Below are positions 27,201 through 35,446 of a stretch of 50,982 nt of DNA, piece after piece (position 1 is the first letter of the stretch; each line of letters opens with the position of its first letter). The notes beneath the pieces were generated by a model. It had not been told where the DNA came from and did not search any database. It saw nothing but the letters and a program-made list of their open reading frames with translations. Made by a program: the position numbers and the translations under genes. Source of the DNA: Pseudonocardia sp. (GTDB lineage Bacteria > Actinomycetota > Actinomycetes > Mycobacteriales > Pseudonocardiaceae); assembly GCA_030451825.1 (NCBI GenBank), contig JAKDNL010000004.1, positions 1 through 50,982 of the forward strand, in the 5' to 3' direction.

Positions 27201-28486
27201 TCCCGCTGTGGGGCCGGTCCTGCCACGACGCCCGGTTGAGCGGCGACGGGCGGTGGTCGCTGGTCGACGACACGCTGACCAGCGGGCAGCAGCGCTGGCG
27301 GGCGACCGAGGTCACGACCGGCCGGGTGGTCCAGTTCCACACACCCGAGCTGGACCCCCACGCGTGGTCCGACCGGCAGGCCGACGGGATCGCCCTGGTC
27401 GACACCGCCGACGGCCCGGTCGCCCTGGTCGCCGCCGGCTCGGCCGTGCTCCGGGTACCCACCGCGCCGGCCCACCCGGTCGGCGACGGCCAGGGGATGC
27501 TGGACCGTTTCCCGACCGAGGACCCGCCCGGGACGGTGGTCTCGGCCGACCCGCCGGACCTGGTGTCCGCCGACGCCCGCACCGGCCGGGAACTCGCCCG
27601 CCTGCCCGGCGTGCTGCACCGTGGGAGCGGCTGGATGTCGGGCGGGCCGGACCTGTGGACGCTGACCGGTGGCCCGGACGGCGGCTGGCTGCTGAGGGCC
27701 CACCGGACCGGGACGCTCGCCGAGCACCTGCGCATCCGGCCGCCCGGCGGACCGGTGGGACGGGCTGGTGTGAACGCCGCACTCGCCCGCCTACCGGACG
27801 GCCGGATCACCGGCATGGTCGCCCTGGTCGACGGGGTCCTGTCGGCGTGGGATCCACGGACCGGCACGCAGATCGGGGAGCCGCTGCCGGTGGCCCGCAC
27901 CCCGGACGACACGGCCTGGTACCGGGAGAACGGGTGGGTATCCGGGCGCCCGGGACACCCGGGCCAGGCGCTGGTCAGCGGGCCCGGTGGCCGGCTGGAG
28001 CTGTGGGACGTGCCGGGCCGCCGGATGCTGCGGGAGCTACCGGTACGGGCACCGTCGGCGCGGTCGGTGGCCGTGGACGCCGACCGGGTCGCCGTGGCCT
28101 CCGGCCGGCAGACGCTGGGCGTCTGGGACCTCGACACCGGCGCGGAGGTGGTGGACGACGTGCCGGTGCCCGCGCTGCGCCTGCTCGCCGGGTTCACCAC
28201 GGATGGCCTGCTGGTCGCGGCGTCCGAGGAGGTCGAGACCCGGATCCTGCTGCTCGATCCGGAGCGGAGGGCGGTGACCGCCACGCTGCCGGTGCACACC
28301 GCAGGCTCGATCCAGGTGGTCGGCCGCAATCTCCTCGTGGAGGGCACCACCGGCGCACTGCCACAGGTTCTGTCGACCGACCCCGCCATCTGGCAGGAGA
28401 CGGTCTGCCGGGCGCTCCCGGCGGAGCCGTCACCGGCCGCGCGGGCGGCGCTTCCGGATGCGGCGAGCCGGGAGCCCTGCGGGTGA
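24284..28486 (+). CDS. Trypsin-like peptidase - nSTAND NTPase - TM - beta-propeller-like protein
   Basis: Protease motifs MVATCAHVV (His), GDVALLRLS (Asp), GGFSGSPVWDDDSGAVIG (Ser); Walker A VAGPSGAGKSSLVRAGLLPGM; Walker B-like LLVFDQFEELVDA; TM GIVALALALVVAAIVSVVAV; repetitive WD40-like C-terminus. Confidence 0.85.
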   Translation: MTTVDRAIAVAGRAGLFASACVRVRDLGGFVVGSGFLVGPDMVATCAHVVAEAVDGRADSPEPPTGEVTLDFPVLGDAPAARTARIARWSPIDDDGRGDVALLRLSGPAPAGAVMPPLRGGDESRWDHRFRVFGFPEGQDDGVWATGRIRGVQGTGWLQLQGAPGDHPVVGGFSGSPVWDDDSGAVIGMTVAADRLPGVTTAYLIPVADVLGLDPELLPCPYRGAEPFEEEHSEVFFGREPELARLRQALADGPVAAVAGPSGAGKSSLVRAGLLPGMRRGRTPIAEVRADPPERVLESLAAAVLRLTEPGTAPARSAREAARIGGLLSVSASRPAGIDELAAALSGTGPALLVFDQFEELVDAAPDRARVVLDVLAGLVGAGGAEGAAGLRVVLTVRARALEEVLTTRTARLLGAGTVLVGSLDPARLRETVERPAGVAPGLRFADGLVDRILADADPDAGPGQLPLIQELLVQLWHRRDGGTLTWDAYQDAGGVAGALARHADRAAAAVAVGPEPDRELDTLLARLVAVDRDGRAARRGVRYRDLPAPQRALVTPLAAYRLVTVTGQGDDAVVETAHQSLAEHWPRMRRVIDDDRDFLAWRTELDAARQRWLATGRDDDALLRGVALAEAGRRQDRAGELTGEQTDYLDRSRDRRRRELRRRRAGIVALALALVVAAIVSVVAVRSRADADARDAAATLARESDTRAGADPALAAELAATAWRTAPDEPTAHQALARRYGELAGVDGYVAPLDSAGRTEVFSGGSGDAASLLVITEDPGGQLRFSLTGGALGPRPRPHDPPPGRHDNAVLSADGRWAALHRRDGGVELVDLAAPPGTAPVELTGAGRTGSVLFTPDATRLGWVERDPTGASATVRERDLHSGATRTLPLTFGPEPVSVQLLDGPDRALVRVGEDGPARLVTSSTGAVLDGAPPGDSILVSGPTPMVESCGGPASARVLSLRPLGGGATRTIPLWGRSCHDARLSGDGRWSLVDDTLTSGQQRWRATEVTTGRVVQFHTPELDPHAWSDRQADGIALVDTADGPVALVAAGSAVLRVPTAPAHPVGDGQGMLDRFPTEDPPGTVVSADPPDLVSADARTGRELARLPGVLHRGSGWMSGGPDLWTLTGGPDGGWLLRAHRTGTLAEHLRIRPPGGPVGRAGVNAALARLPDGRITGMVALVDGVLSAWDPRTGTQIGEPLPVARTPDDTAWYRENGWVSGRPGHPGQALVSGPGGRLELWDVPGRRMLRELPVRAPSARSVAVDADRVAVASGRQTLGVWDLDTGAEVVDDVPVPALRLLAGFTTDGLLVAASEEVETRILLLDPERRAVTATLPVHTAGSIQVVGRNLLVEGTTGALPQVLSTDPAIWQETVCRALPAEPSPAARAALPDAASREPCG

Positions 28487-28490
28487 CCCC

Positions 28491-28790
28491 TCAGCCCCGG
28501 GCGGCCCGGGAGCGGGCCTCCCGCAGCACCTCGGTGCACACCGCGACCCGATCCACCGGACCGTCCCCGGTGAGGCGGACCCTGGCCAGTGCCACGTGCA
28601 CCGCATCCTGCGCGAGATCACCACGCCCGGTCAGCAACGCCGCTCCGGCCAGCAAGGATCCACGCCCGCATGCACCCGGGGGGACGGGGCCACCTCCTCG
28701 TGCGGCTCCGTCCCCCCGGGGTCCGGACGCCGGTCTCCCGACGATCCCGGCGGCCAGGTCCCGCAGCGCCCGGCGCAGTTCGGCGCTCAT
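28491..28790 (-). CDS. Hypothetical 99 aa protein coupled to the sigma factor gene
   Basis: ATG overlaps the stop of the upstream sigma factor; MSAELRRALRDLAAGIVGR...GRGDLAQDAVHVALARVRLTGDGPVDRVAVCTEVLREARSRAARG. Confidence 0.5.
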   Translation of the reverse strand: MSAELRRALRDLAAGIVGRPASGPRGDGAARGGGPVPPGACGRGSLLAGAALLTGRGDLAQDAVHVALARVRLTGDGPVDRVAVCTEVLREARSRAARG

Positions 28791-29452
28791 GCCGCCCACC
28801 GGCTGCGCAGGTTCCGCAGTCCGTGGTGGGTGTAGCTCTTGACCGCTCCCGCGCTCACGCTCATCACCTGTGCTGCCTCCTCCACCGAGAGCTGCCACTG
28901 CAGCCGGAGGACGACCGCCTCCCGTTCCCTCGGGGAGAGCGCGCCGAGCGCCTCGGCGAGTGCCACCCGGTCGATCACCTGCCCGGCGACGTCCGGCGGC
29001 GCGTCACCGCCGGACGGCTCCGGCGCCGTGCCGTCGTCGCCGGCAGGGGCGCTGCGCTCCCGCTCGGTCATCAGCCGGCGCAGCTCGCGGTTGATCTCGT
29101 TGCGGGTGGCGGTCACCAGGTAGGCGACCGGGTTGTCCAGGTCCGCCGGATCCGGCGCGCGTCGCCAGACCCGTTCGTAGGACCGCTGGACCACGTCCTC
29201 GGCCCGGGCCCGGTCCCCGATCCGGCGCAGTGCGTACCGGAGCAGTCCGTCGTGCTGCTCGCGGTAGAGCCGATCGATCAGTCCGGCCAGTTCGTCACCG
29301 CGCCGGGCGACCCGGGAGGTGCGTCCGCCGCGCAGCGCGGCCGGCGAAGCACCCAGCAGGGTTCCCCGGCCGAGCCGGGCGAGCTCGCGGAGCCCGCCGG
29401 CCAGCGCCCGTCCCAGTGGATCGTCGAGCAGGTCGGTGCCCGTCGCTTCCAT
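28787..29452 (-). CDS. RNA polymerase sigma factor, sigma-70/ECF-like
   Basis: LYREQHDGLLRYALRRIGDRARAEDVVQRSYERVWRRAPDPADLDNPVAYLVTATRNEINRELRR and LSPREREAVVLRLQWQLSVEEAAQVMSVSAGAVKSYTHHGLRNLRSR. Confidence 0.9.
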   Translation of the reverse strand: MEATGTDLLDDPLGRALAGGLRELARLGRGTLLGASPAALRGGRTSRVARRGDELAGLIDRLYREQHDGLLRYALRRIGDRARAEDVVQRSYERVWRRAPDPADLDNPVAYLVTATRNEINRELRRLMTERERSAPAGDDGTAPEPSGGDAPPDVAGQVIDRVALAEALGALSPREREAVVLRLQWQLSVEEAAQVMSVSAGAVKSYTHHGLRNLRSRWAA

Positions 29453-29495
29453 CCTGATCTCCCCCTTCTCCGGTCCCGATGCGGTCCTGGTCGCC

Positions 29496-29557
29496 TCAGC
29501 ACGTGGGCCATCTCAGTACGTGGGCCATCTCAGTACGTAGGCCATCTCAGTACGTGG
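29496..29557. repeat. 17-bp tandem repeat, 3 full units plus partial fourth
   Basis: TCAGCACGTGGGCCATC / TCAGTACGTGGGCCATC / TCAGTACGTAGGCCATC / TCAGTACGTGG at 29496, 29513, 29530, 29547. Confidence 0.92.
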
Positions 29558-30678
29558 TCGTGTCGGCCCGCCAGTCCATCGGCGCCCGGGCTCCCGGGTG
29601 CGCCTTGCCCGGGTTGCCGGCCGTGGCGGTGAACACCACGGATTTGTGTGCCGCCAGCTCGAACGGACGCGCGCCCACCGGCGCACCGTTTGAGGGTCAC
29701 CCGCAGGGTGCCGCGCGCGTCGAAGTCCTCCGGGTTGGTCACCTTCACCCTGACCGAGCACGTGGGAGTCGTGCAGGGGCGCATCGCGCCGGGTTCCCAT
29801 GCGAGCTCGACCTCCGCCCGCTGGAACAGCCGGGTCATGTAGTCCGCTGCGGTGGTGCTGGCCGTCCGGGCGGCGTCGATCCCCGCCCGGGCCTCCGGCC
29901 CCGCCGGAACGACCCGCAGCGGGGTCGGGGCCGCGGAACCGTTGGTCTCCTGCACCGCCAGCAGCCGGGGGTCGTCGCCGTCGGAGACCAGCAGGTGCTT
30001 GGTGCTGCCCTCGAGCCGCCGGGCGGGACCGCCGTCGACCTGTTCGGGTTCACCCTCCTCGTACGGCGAGAAGCTCGACACCGTCGACCGCAGGCCCGGC
30101 GTGTCCAGATCCGCGGCCAGCGCAGCCGGCGCCAGCAGGTCGGAGTCCAGCCCGGTCACCTCGCCGGAGGGGTTCTTCACCCACCGCCCGCCCAGCCGGG
30201 CGGCCTTGTCCTCGGTCCGGTTGCCGTCGTCGTACCATCGGGACTCGGCCTTGAGCAGTTCGACCCCGTCGATCCGGGCGTACTCGGCGCGGACACCGTC
30301 CGGTCTGGTCAGCGTCCCGGCCATGTCACCGTTCCGGTCGACCGTCACGTCGATCGTCAGGTCCGGCGATCCGGTCGGGGTCACCTCTCCGCGATAACCG
30401 ATCAGTTCCCAATTGCGGAGGTCGTCGATGGCCGCGGAGACGGCCTCGGCCGGCTTCGGCCGGCTGCCGGGCCCGATCGACCACCACAGCAGGCCCCCGA
30501 CAGTCCCGAGGACCAGCAGCAGCACCGCGACAATCACCACGACGCGGCGGCGACCGCCGCCGGGCCGCACGGGATCGTCCGGGGCGCCACCGGGCGGTGC
30601 GGGGACGGAACCGCCCTCCACCGGAAACGTCTCCCACCCGGGTGGCGGGGCCTGCTGCGGGAACTGAGGGGTCGTCAT
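29547..30678 (-). CDS. Membrane-anchored protein, lipoprotein-like extracellular domain; apparent frameshift near 29690
   Basis: MTTPQFPQQAPPPGWETFPVEGG Pro-rich start, TM RRRVVVIVAVLLLVLGTVGGLLWWSIG, ectodomain; C-terminus APVGARPFELAAHKSVVFTATAGNPGKAHPGARAPMDWRADTTTY-stop reads well in a different frame. Confidence 0.65.
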
Positions 30679-30830
30679 CGCGGAGTCCTCCCGTGGCGGT
30701 GGCGGGACCCTCCCGCCTGCCGTCACCGACCCCCCTCGCCCACAAGCGGTGGGGGCTCTCCCGCGATACCACCCGATCGGCCCAACGACGGTCCTGCACA
30801 CCGGATCGCGCGCTGTGCCCGCCACTCTCG

Positions 30831-31640
30831 CTATCGCGACGTCGGCGCCAACAATGGTTTTCGACCGCGCGTGCAGATGAACTGGTAGAACCAGGCGCGG
30901 AACCGCGGGTCGAGCAGCAGATCACAGTAGCGTTCGAACTCGTCCGCAGTCACTCCGGCGGCCAACAATGGCGCTTCGATCTGCACGATGAGACTGCGGT
31001 GGTAAAGACACCCCGTGCCACCGCCGGTGCTGGTATGCGAGTGCTCGATAGCGTGGATGTCGACCAGTCCGGACGCGTCCATGTGGGCCTCGACCTGGTG
31101 GGCCCACTGTATGGATTGGCCCGCGGCCGCCCCGATGACGTGGTGCCCGATGTGCTGGATGCGGTCGAATGTCTCCATGTCGGCCCGACTCGCCGCGGAC
31201 AGCGCGTAAGGCAGACGGTCACCGTATTCGCCGATCACCAGCCACCCGCCCGGAGCGAGGGCCTCGACGAGGTCGTTCAAGATCTCCTCGCGCCGCGACA
31301 GGTGCAACAGCACCAAGCGGGCGTGAATCACGTCGAACGGGCCGCCGGAGGGGACGCCGTCGTTGATGTCATGCCGAAGGACCTCGACGCCGGGGCGCCC
31401 GACAAGGTGGTCGGTATCGACGTCGACCGCGACGACCCCGCCGGCCGGGCCGGTCCGCTCGGCGAGCCATCGCGCGATCGACCCATCGCCGGCGCCGATG
31501 TCCAGGCAGCGCCGGCCCGGTTGAATGCCGACCCCCTCGAGCACCTCTCTGGTAGGAGCGTCCAACAGCATCGGCAAGGAGCCGAGCTGCTCGCGCCCCG
31601 GCTCGGACGTGCTGTCGAGGATGTATTCCCTGCTGCTCAT
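30831..31640 (-). CDS. SAM-dependent methyltransferase
   Basis: GRRCLDIGAGDGSIARWLAERTGPAGGVVAVDVD motif I; PFDVIHARLVLLHLSRREEILNDLVEALAPGGWLVIGEY. Confidence 0.9.
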   Translation of the reverse strand: MSSREYILDSTSEPGREQLGSLPMLLDAPTREVLEGVGIQPGRRCLDIGAGDGSIARWLAERTGPAGGVVAVDVDTDHLVGRPGVEVLRHDINDGVPSGGPFDVIHARLVLLHLSRREEILNDLVEALAPGGWLVIGEYGDRLPYALSAASRADMETFDRIQHIGHHVIGAAAGQSIQWAHQVEAHMDASGLVDIHAIEHSHTSTGGGTGCLYHRSLIVQIEAPLLAAGVTADEFERYCDLLLDPRFRAWFYQFICTRGRKPLLAPTSR

Positions 31641-31756
31641 GTGCGACTCGCCCTCCCTCGGCGTCCCGCTTCCGTGCGGAGGTCACCTCACCCGGGGGCG
31701 ACGCTACGGGGCGTCGCTGTCCCCGCACTGACCTCACGCTGCGCCCGGTGCGGCAT

Positions 31757-31897
31757 CGGTGTTAGCAGGACACGCCCTGTACGAGTCGGTCGACGAGCGA
31801 GTCGACACAACCAGGAGTGAGCGGGCCGACGCCGAACAGGATGCGGAGGTACGGGGCCGAAATGTGGTCGATCACGTCAAGGACGGCAGGCGGGTTA
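31757..31897 (-). pseudogene. C-terminal remnant of a TetR family regulator
   Basis: SNPPAVLDVIDHISAPYLRILFGVGPLTPGCVDSLVDRLVQGVSC-stop with no helix-turn-helix upstream. Confidence 0.45.
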
Positions 31898-32091
31898 CTC
31901 CCGCGTCTACGACCGGCTCGACGACATCCTCACTGCCACCGCGGACCCCGAACAGTGCCGACGAACGTCACACGCGGCCAGCAGCGGGCAGGGTGACGAC
32001 GACCTACGGATTCGTGGTCTCCGCGATGACCGTGGCCGGCTCGGGGTGATCACCGATCTCGGCTGCGACATCCCGTGCTCGGTGGCAGCTC

Positions 32092-33204
32092 CTAGCCCGG
32101 CTGCACCGCGACGCGGTGGTGGATACCGAGATCGGGTAGGAGCGGGAAGGTGTGCCTCGCCAGGCCATCGAGGTCCTCGACGTAGTCGGGCACCATGACC
32201 ATCAGACCGTCGAGGTCGCCCTCGGTGATCGCTGTCGCGAGGCGACGGGCGAGCGTTTCATAGGAGCCGACCATCGTCCCGGGAAGCACGCAGCTCCGCT
32301 CCACGCCGCCGCTGAGCGACGTCGACGCGTCGCTGAGTGCGGCCCGGTTGCGGTTCTGCGAGTAGCCGGCCTCGATGTCGTCGAGGCACTCGAGGTCGAC
32401 CCCCGCGTTGAAGTGATCGAGCCTCGCATCTGCCTCCTCGTCGGTCGCGGCCGGGATGAGGCTCACGACACCGTAGGTAGCAAAGCCGTCGCGGCCGAGG
32501 TCGCGCGCGATTTCCTTGCCGCGCCGTGCGGTCTCGATCGCGGCCGGGTCGTCACCGGCGGAGATGAAGGCGACGTCGCAGTTCTCGGCCGCGAACCGGA
32601 ACCCGCGCGGTGAGGCTCCTGCGTTGATCAGCCGGGGCATGACCGCCGGCTTCGGCCCCATGGTGCCCTCGAGGGTCTCGAAGAACCTGCCCTTGTGATC
32701 GACGACCTCCTCGGTCCAGAGCCTCTTGACCACGGAGATCCACTCGTCGCCCATGTCGTAGCGCTCGTCGTGGGCGAGGTCGTCGTTCCACAGGCCGATG
32801 TGGGCGAGATCGAGGTAGCTGGGGCCGGTAACCACGTTGAGGCCGGCACGACCGGGCGCGATCTGGTCCATCGTCGCGACCATCTTGGCGATGGTCGCGG
32901 GTGGGAACACCGTCATGTGAGCCGTGCTGTACACCTTGATCTGCGCGGTCGCCTGGAGCAGAGCCGCGGATGTCGTCAGCGACTCGAGCACGTCGCCCCA
33001 GTGCTGTGAGGGGCCCTTGCGACCTCGCCAGATCGACGGGCTGAGGACGAAGTCGAATCCGATCGATTCGGCCGCCTGCACCACCCGGAGGACCCTGGCG
33101 TAGGACGCATCCTCCGCCGCCGGCGCGTTCACGGAGTGCACCCAGCCGTGACGTCCGACCGGGAGGAATACTCCGGTATCGATTTCCTTGGTCACTTCTT
33201 TCAT
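32092..33204 (-). CDS. RutA-like flavin-dependent monooxygenase (luciferase-like), paralog 1
   Basis: IDTGVFLPVGRHGWVHSVNAP, FDFVLSPSIWRGRKGPSQHWGDVLESLT, GRAGLNVVTGPSYLDLAHIGLWND, GTMVGSYETLARRL. Confidence 0.85.
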   Translation of the reverse strand: MKEVTKEIDTGVFLPVGRHGWVHSVNAPAAEDASYARVLRVVQAAESIGFDFVLSPSIWRGRKGPSQHWGDVLESLTTSAALLQATAQIKVYSTAHMTVFPPATIAKMVATMDQIAPGRAGLNVVTGPSYLDLAHIGLWNDDLAHDERYDMGDEWISVVKRLWTEEVVDHKGRFFETLEGTMGPKPAVMPRLINAGASPRGFRFAAENCDVAFISAGDDPAAIETARRGKEIARDLGRDGFATYGVVSLIPAATDEEADARLDHFNAGVDLECLDDIEAGYSQNRNRAALSDASTSLSGGVERSCVLPGTMVGSYETLARRLATAITEGDLDGLMVMVPDYVEDLDGLARHTFPLLPDLGIHHRVAVQPG

Positions 33205-33278
33205 CCTTCCGGGTCAGGTCGGGAGAGACGTGAACGCGGCGGCGGCCCGGCGGTCGGGCGGTCGATCGCTCGTGCCAG

Positions 33279-34379
33279 TCAGCGGCCGACAGTCGCGCCG
33301 TCCCGGCAGGTGATGCCGTGCTCGGCGAGCCGCGGAAGCACCTCCGCGGCGATGACGTCGAGGTCGGTGAGGTAATCGGGGACGATGAACATGAACCCGT
33401 CGATCCCGCCTTCGTTCACCATCGTCGCGAGCCGGCGGGCAAGTGTCTCCGGAGAGCCGACGAGCGAGCCGGGCGAGATCGCGCTGGTCTCGCCCGATGT
33501 GAACGTCGTGGACTCCTTGCTGACCTGTGTGGTGTTCGGGTTCCGCTCGTAACCGGCGGCGATGTCGGCCAGGCACTCGACGTCCACACCGGCGTCGAAA
33601 TGCTCGACGCGGCTGCGCGCGTCCTGGTCGGATTTCCCTGGGACCAGCACCGGCGCGGCAAAAATCTTCAGGGACGGATTACCCATGTCCTCTGCCATCT
33701 TCCGGCAGCGCGCGACCGTCTCCAGGGAAGCCAGGCTGTCGCTGCCGGTCACCAGCGCGACGTCGCAGTTCTCCGCGGCGAACCGGAAACCCCGCTGGGA
33801 CGCGCCGGCGTTGAGCAGCGGCGGCAACCGGGACGGCTTCGGCCCCATCGTCGCGTCGGCGGTCTCGAAGAACTTGCCGTGGTGCGTGACCGCGTCCTCG
33901 GTCCAGAGCCGTTTCGCCACCGCAACCCACTCTTCGGCCAGGTCGTAGCGCTCGTCGTGATCGAGCTCGCTGTTCCACAGGCCCACGTGTGCGAGGTCCA
34001 GGTAGCTCGACCCGGTGACCAGGTTGAGCCCGGTCCGCCCGGGTCCGATTTGGTCAAGTGTCGACATCATCTTCGCGATCGTCGCCGGCGGGAACACCGT
34101 CACGTGCACGGTGCCGTAGACACCGATCCGGCTCGTCGCCTGCAACAGGGCCGCTGTGGTCGTTATCGACTCGACGGAGTCCATCCAGTGCCGCGCCGGT
34201 CCCTTGCGCCCTCGCCAGATCCCCGGGCTCAACACGAAGTCGAAGCCGCCGGCCTCGGCGGCCTGCACGACCTGGAGGACGTGATCGAACGTACCGGGTG
34301 TGTCCGGTGCGTTGACCGAGTGGATCCAGCCGTTGCGGCCGGTCGGGATGAAGACTCCGGTCTCGATGCTTCTGTTCAT
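33279..34379 (-). CDS. RutA-like flavin-dependent monooxygenase (luciferase-like), paralog 2
   Basis: MNRSIETGVFIPTGRNGWIHSVNAP, FDFVLSPGIWRGRKGPARHWMDSVESI, GRTGLNLVTGSSYLDLAHVGLWN, GSLVGSPETLARRL. Confidence 0.85.
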   Translation of the reverse strand: MNRSIETGVFIPTGRNGWIHSVNAPDTPGTFDHVLQVVQAAEAGGFDFVLSPGIWRGRKGPARHWMDSVESITTTAALLQATSRIGVYGTVHVTVFPPATIAKMMSTLDQIGPGRTGLNLVTGSSYLDLAHVGLWNSELDHDERYDLAEEWVAVAKRLWTEDAVTHHGKFFETADATMGPKPSRLPPLLNAGASQRGFRFAAENCDVALVTGSDSLASLETVARCRKMAEDMGNPSLKIFAAPVLVPGKSDQDARSRVEHFDAGVDVECLADIAAGYERNPNTTQVSKESTTFTSGETSAISPGSLVGSPETLARRLATMVNEGGIDGFMFIVPDYLTDLDVIAAEVLPRLAEHGITCRDGATVGR

Positions 34380-34420
34380 GCTCGTCGTCCTTCCTCGGTT
34401 GTGCACCTCTGCCGCGGCCG

Positions 34421-34894
34421 TCACCGGTAACCGCCCCTGAAATAGAGGAGCGGTTCGCCGCCGCCCCGCTCCGGCGGCCCCGCCCCCTCGACGCGGCCGA
34501 TGACGATCAAGTGGTCACCGGCGGGGTGTTCGTCCTCGATCGTGCAGTCGAGCCACACGAGGCAGTCGTCGATGGCAGGGTTGCGCTTCGGCGTCCGGCT
34601 CCACCGCACCCCGGCCCACTTGTCCGCCCCGCTGCGGGAGAACTGGCTCGACAGCTCCTGTTGTGGCCGGGCGAGCACGTTCACCGCGAACCGTCCCGTC
34701 TCACGGATTCGCGGGTACGACGTCGAATCGTGCTTGACGCTGAAGGACACGAGCGGCGGATCCAGCGAGACGCTGTAGAACGACTGGCAGGTGAAGCCGA
34801 CGGGTTCGTCGCAATGCACGGACGCGATGATGGTGATGCCGGCCGCGTAGTGGCCCACGGTGTCCCGGAATGCGCGCGGGTCGATCGCCGTCAT
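34421..34894 (-). CDS. Flavin reductase (RutF/HpaC-like)
   Basis: FRDTVGHYAAGITIIASVHCDEPVGFTCQSFYSVSLDPPLVSFSVKHDSTSYPRIRETGRFAVNVL. Confidence 0.92.
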   Translation of the reverse strand: MTAIDPRAFRDTVGHYAAGITIIASVHCDEPVGFTCQSFYSVSLDPPLVSFSVKHDSTSYPRIRETGRFAVNVLARPQQELSSQFSRSGADKWAGVRWSRTPKRNPAIDDCLVWLDCTIEDEHPAGDHLIVIGRVEGAGPPERGGGEPLLYFRGGYR

Positions 34895-35436
34895 CGGCCG
34901 CTCGCCACCGGTTCGCCTGGCACCTGCGCGCCGACCTGCCCGAGTCGCGCCAGCGTCTCGCGGCAGCCGGCCGCCATGGCTGCGACGACCTCGTCCATCC
35001 GGTCCATCTCGGCCATGTCGAAGTACAGCCCCCGGCCGGGCACCACGGCTCCGAGCTCGGCCAGCAACGGCGCCAGGGTGAAGGTCGGCCCCATCGCGTG
35101 CCGGGGGCCCCCTCCCGTGAGCAGCGGAACGGCGATGACCCCGGCGAGCCCGTCGGACGGGTACCTGTCCAGGAACGCCTTGAGCAGACCGGTGTAAGTG
35201 GCCTTGTAGGTCGGTGAGGCGAAAACGACGACCTGGCTTGCCGCCACCGCGGCGTTGAGCCCGTCCAACTCCTCGTCCGGCCAGCTGTGAACCCGTCCTG
35301 CGTACTCCGCGAGATCAACGACGATCGTCTCATGCGGGATGCCGGCGACGAGCGCGTCGACGAATCCCTGCGCGATCCGACGCGTCCGGGACTCCGGTTT
35401 CGGATTACCGACGACGAGCGCGACCTGGAGTGTCAT
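34891..35436 (-). CDS. NADPH-dependent FMN reductase family protein
   Basis: LVVGNPKPESRTRRIAQGFVDAL, VVFASPTYKATYTGLLKAFLDRYP. Confidence 0.9.
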   Translation of the reverse strand: MTLQVALVVGNPKPESRTRRIAQGFVDALVAGIPHETIVVDLAEYAGRVHSWPDEELDGLNAAVAASQVVVFASPTYKATYTGLLKAFLDRYPSDGLAGVIAVPLLTGGGPRHAMGPTFTLAPLLAELGAVVPGRGLYFDMAEMDRMDEVVAAMAAGCRETLARLGQVGAQVPGEPVASGR

Positions 35437-35446
35437 GTCAATCCCC

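Noticed and set aside
24712-28842. 1376 aa ORF overlapping the STAND protein in another frame
   Set aside because: Low-complexity Arg/Pro/Gly translation with no motifs; the trypsin-STAND frame has intact domain motifs.
29496-29557. 17-bp repeats as a CRISPR array
   Set aside because: Units are directly tandem with no spacers and only about 3.6 copies; no cas genes.
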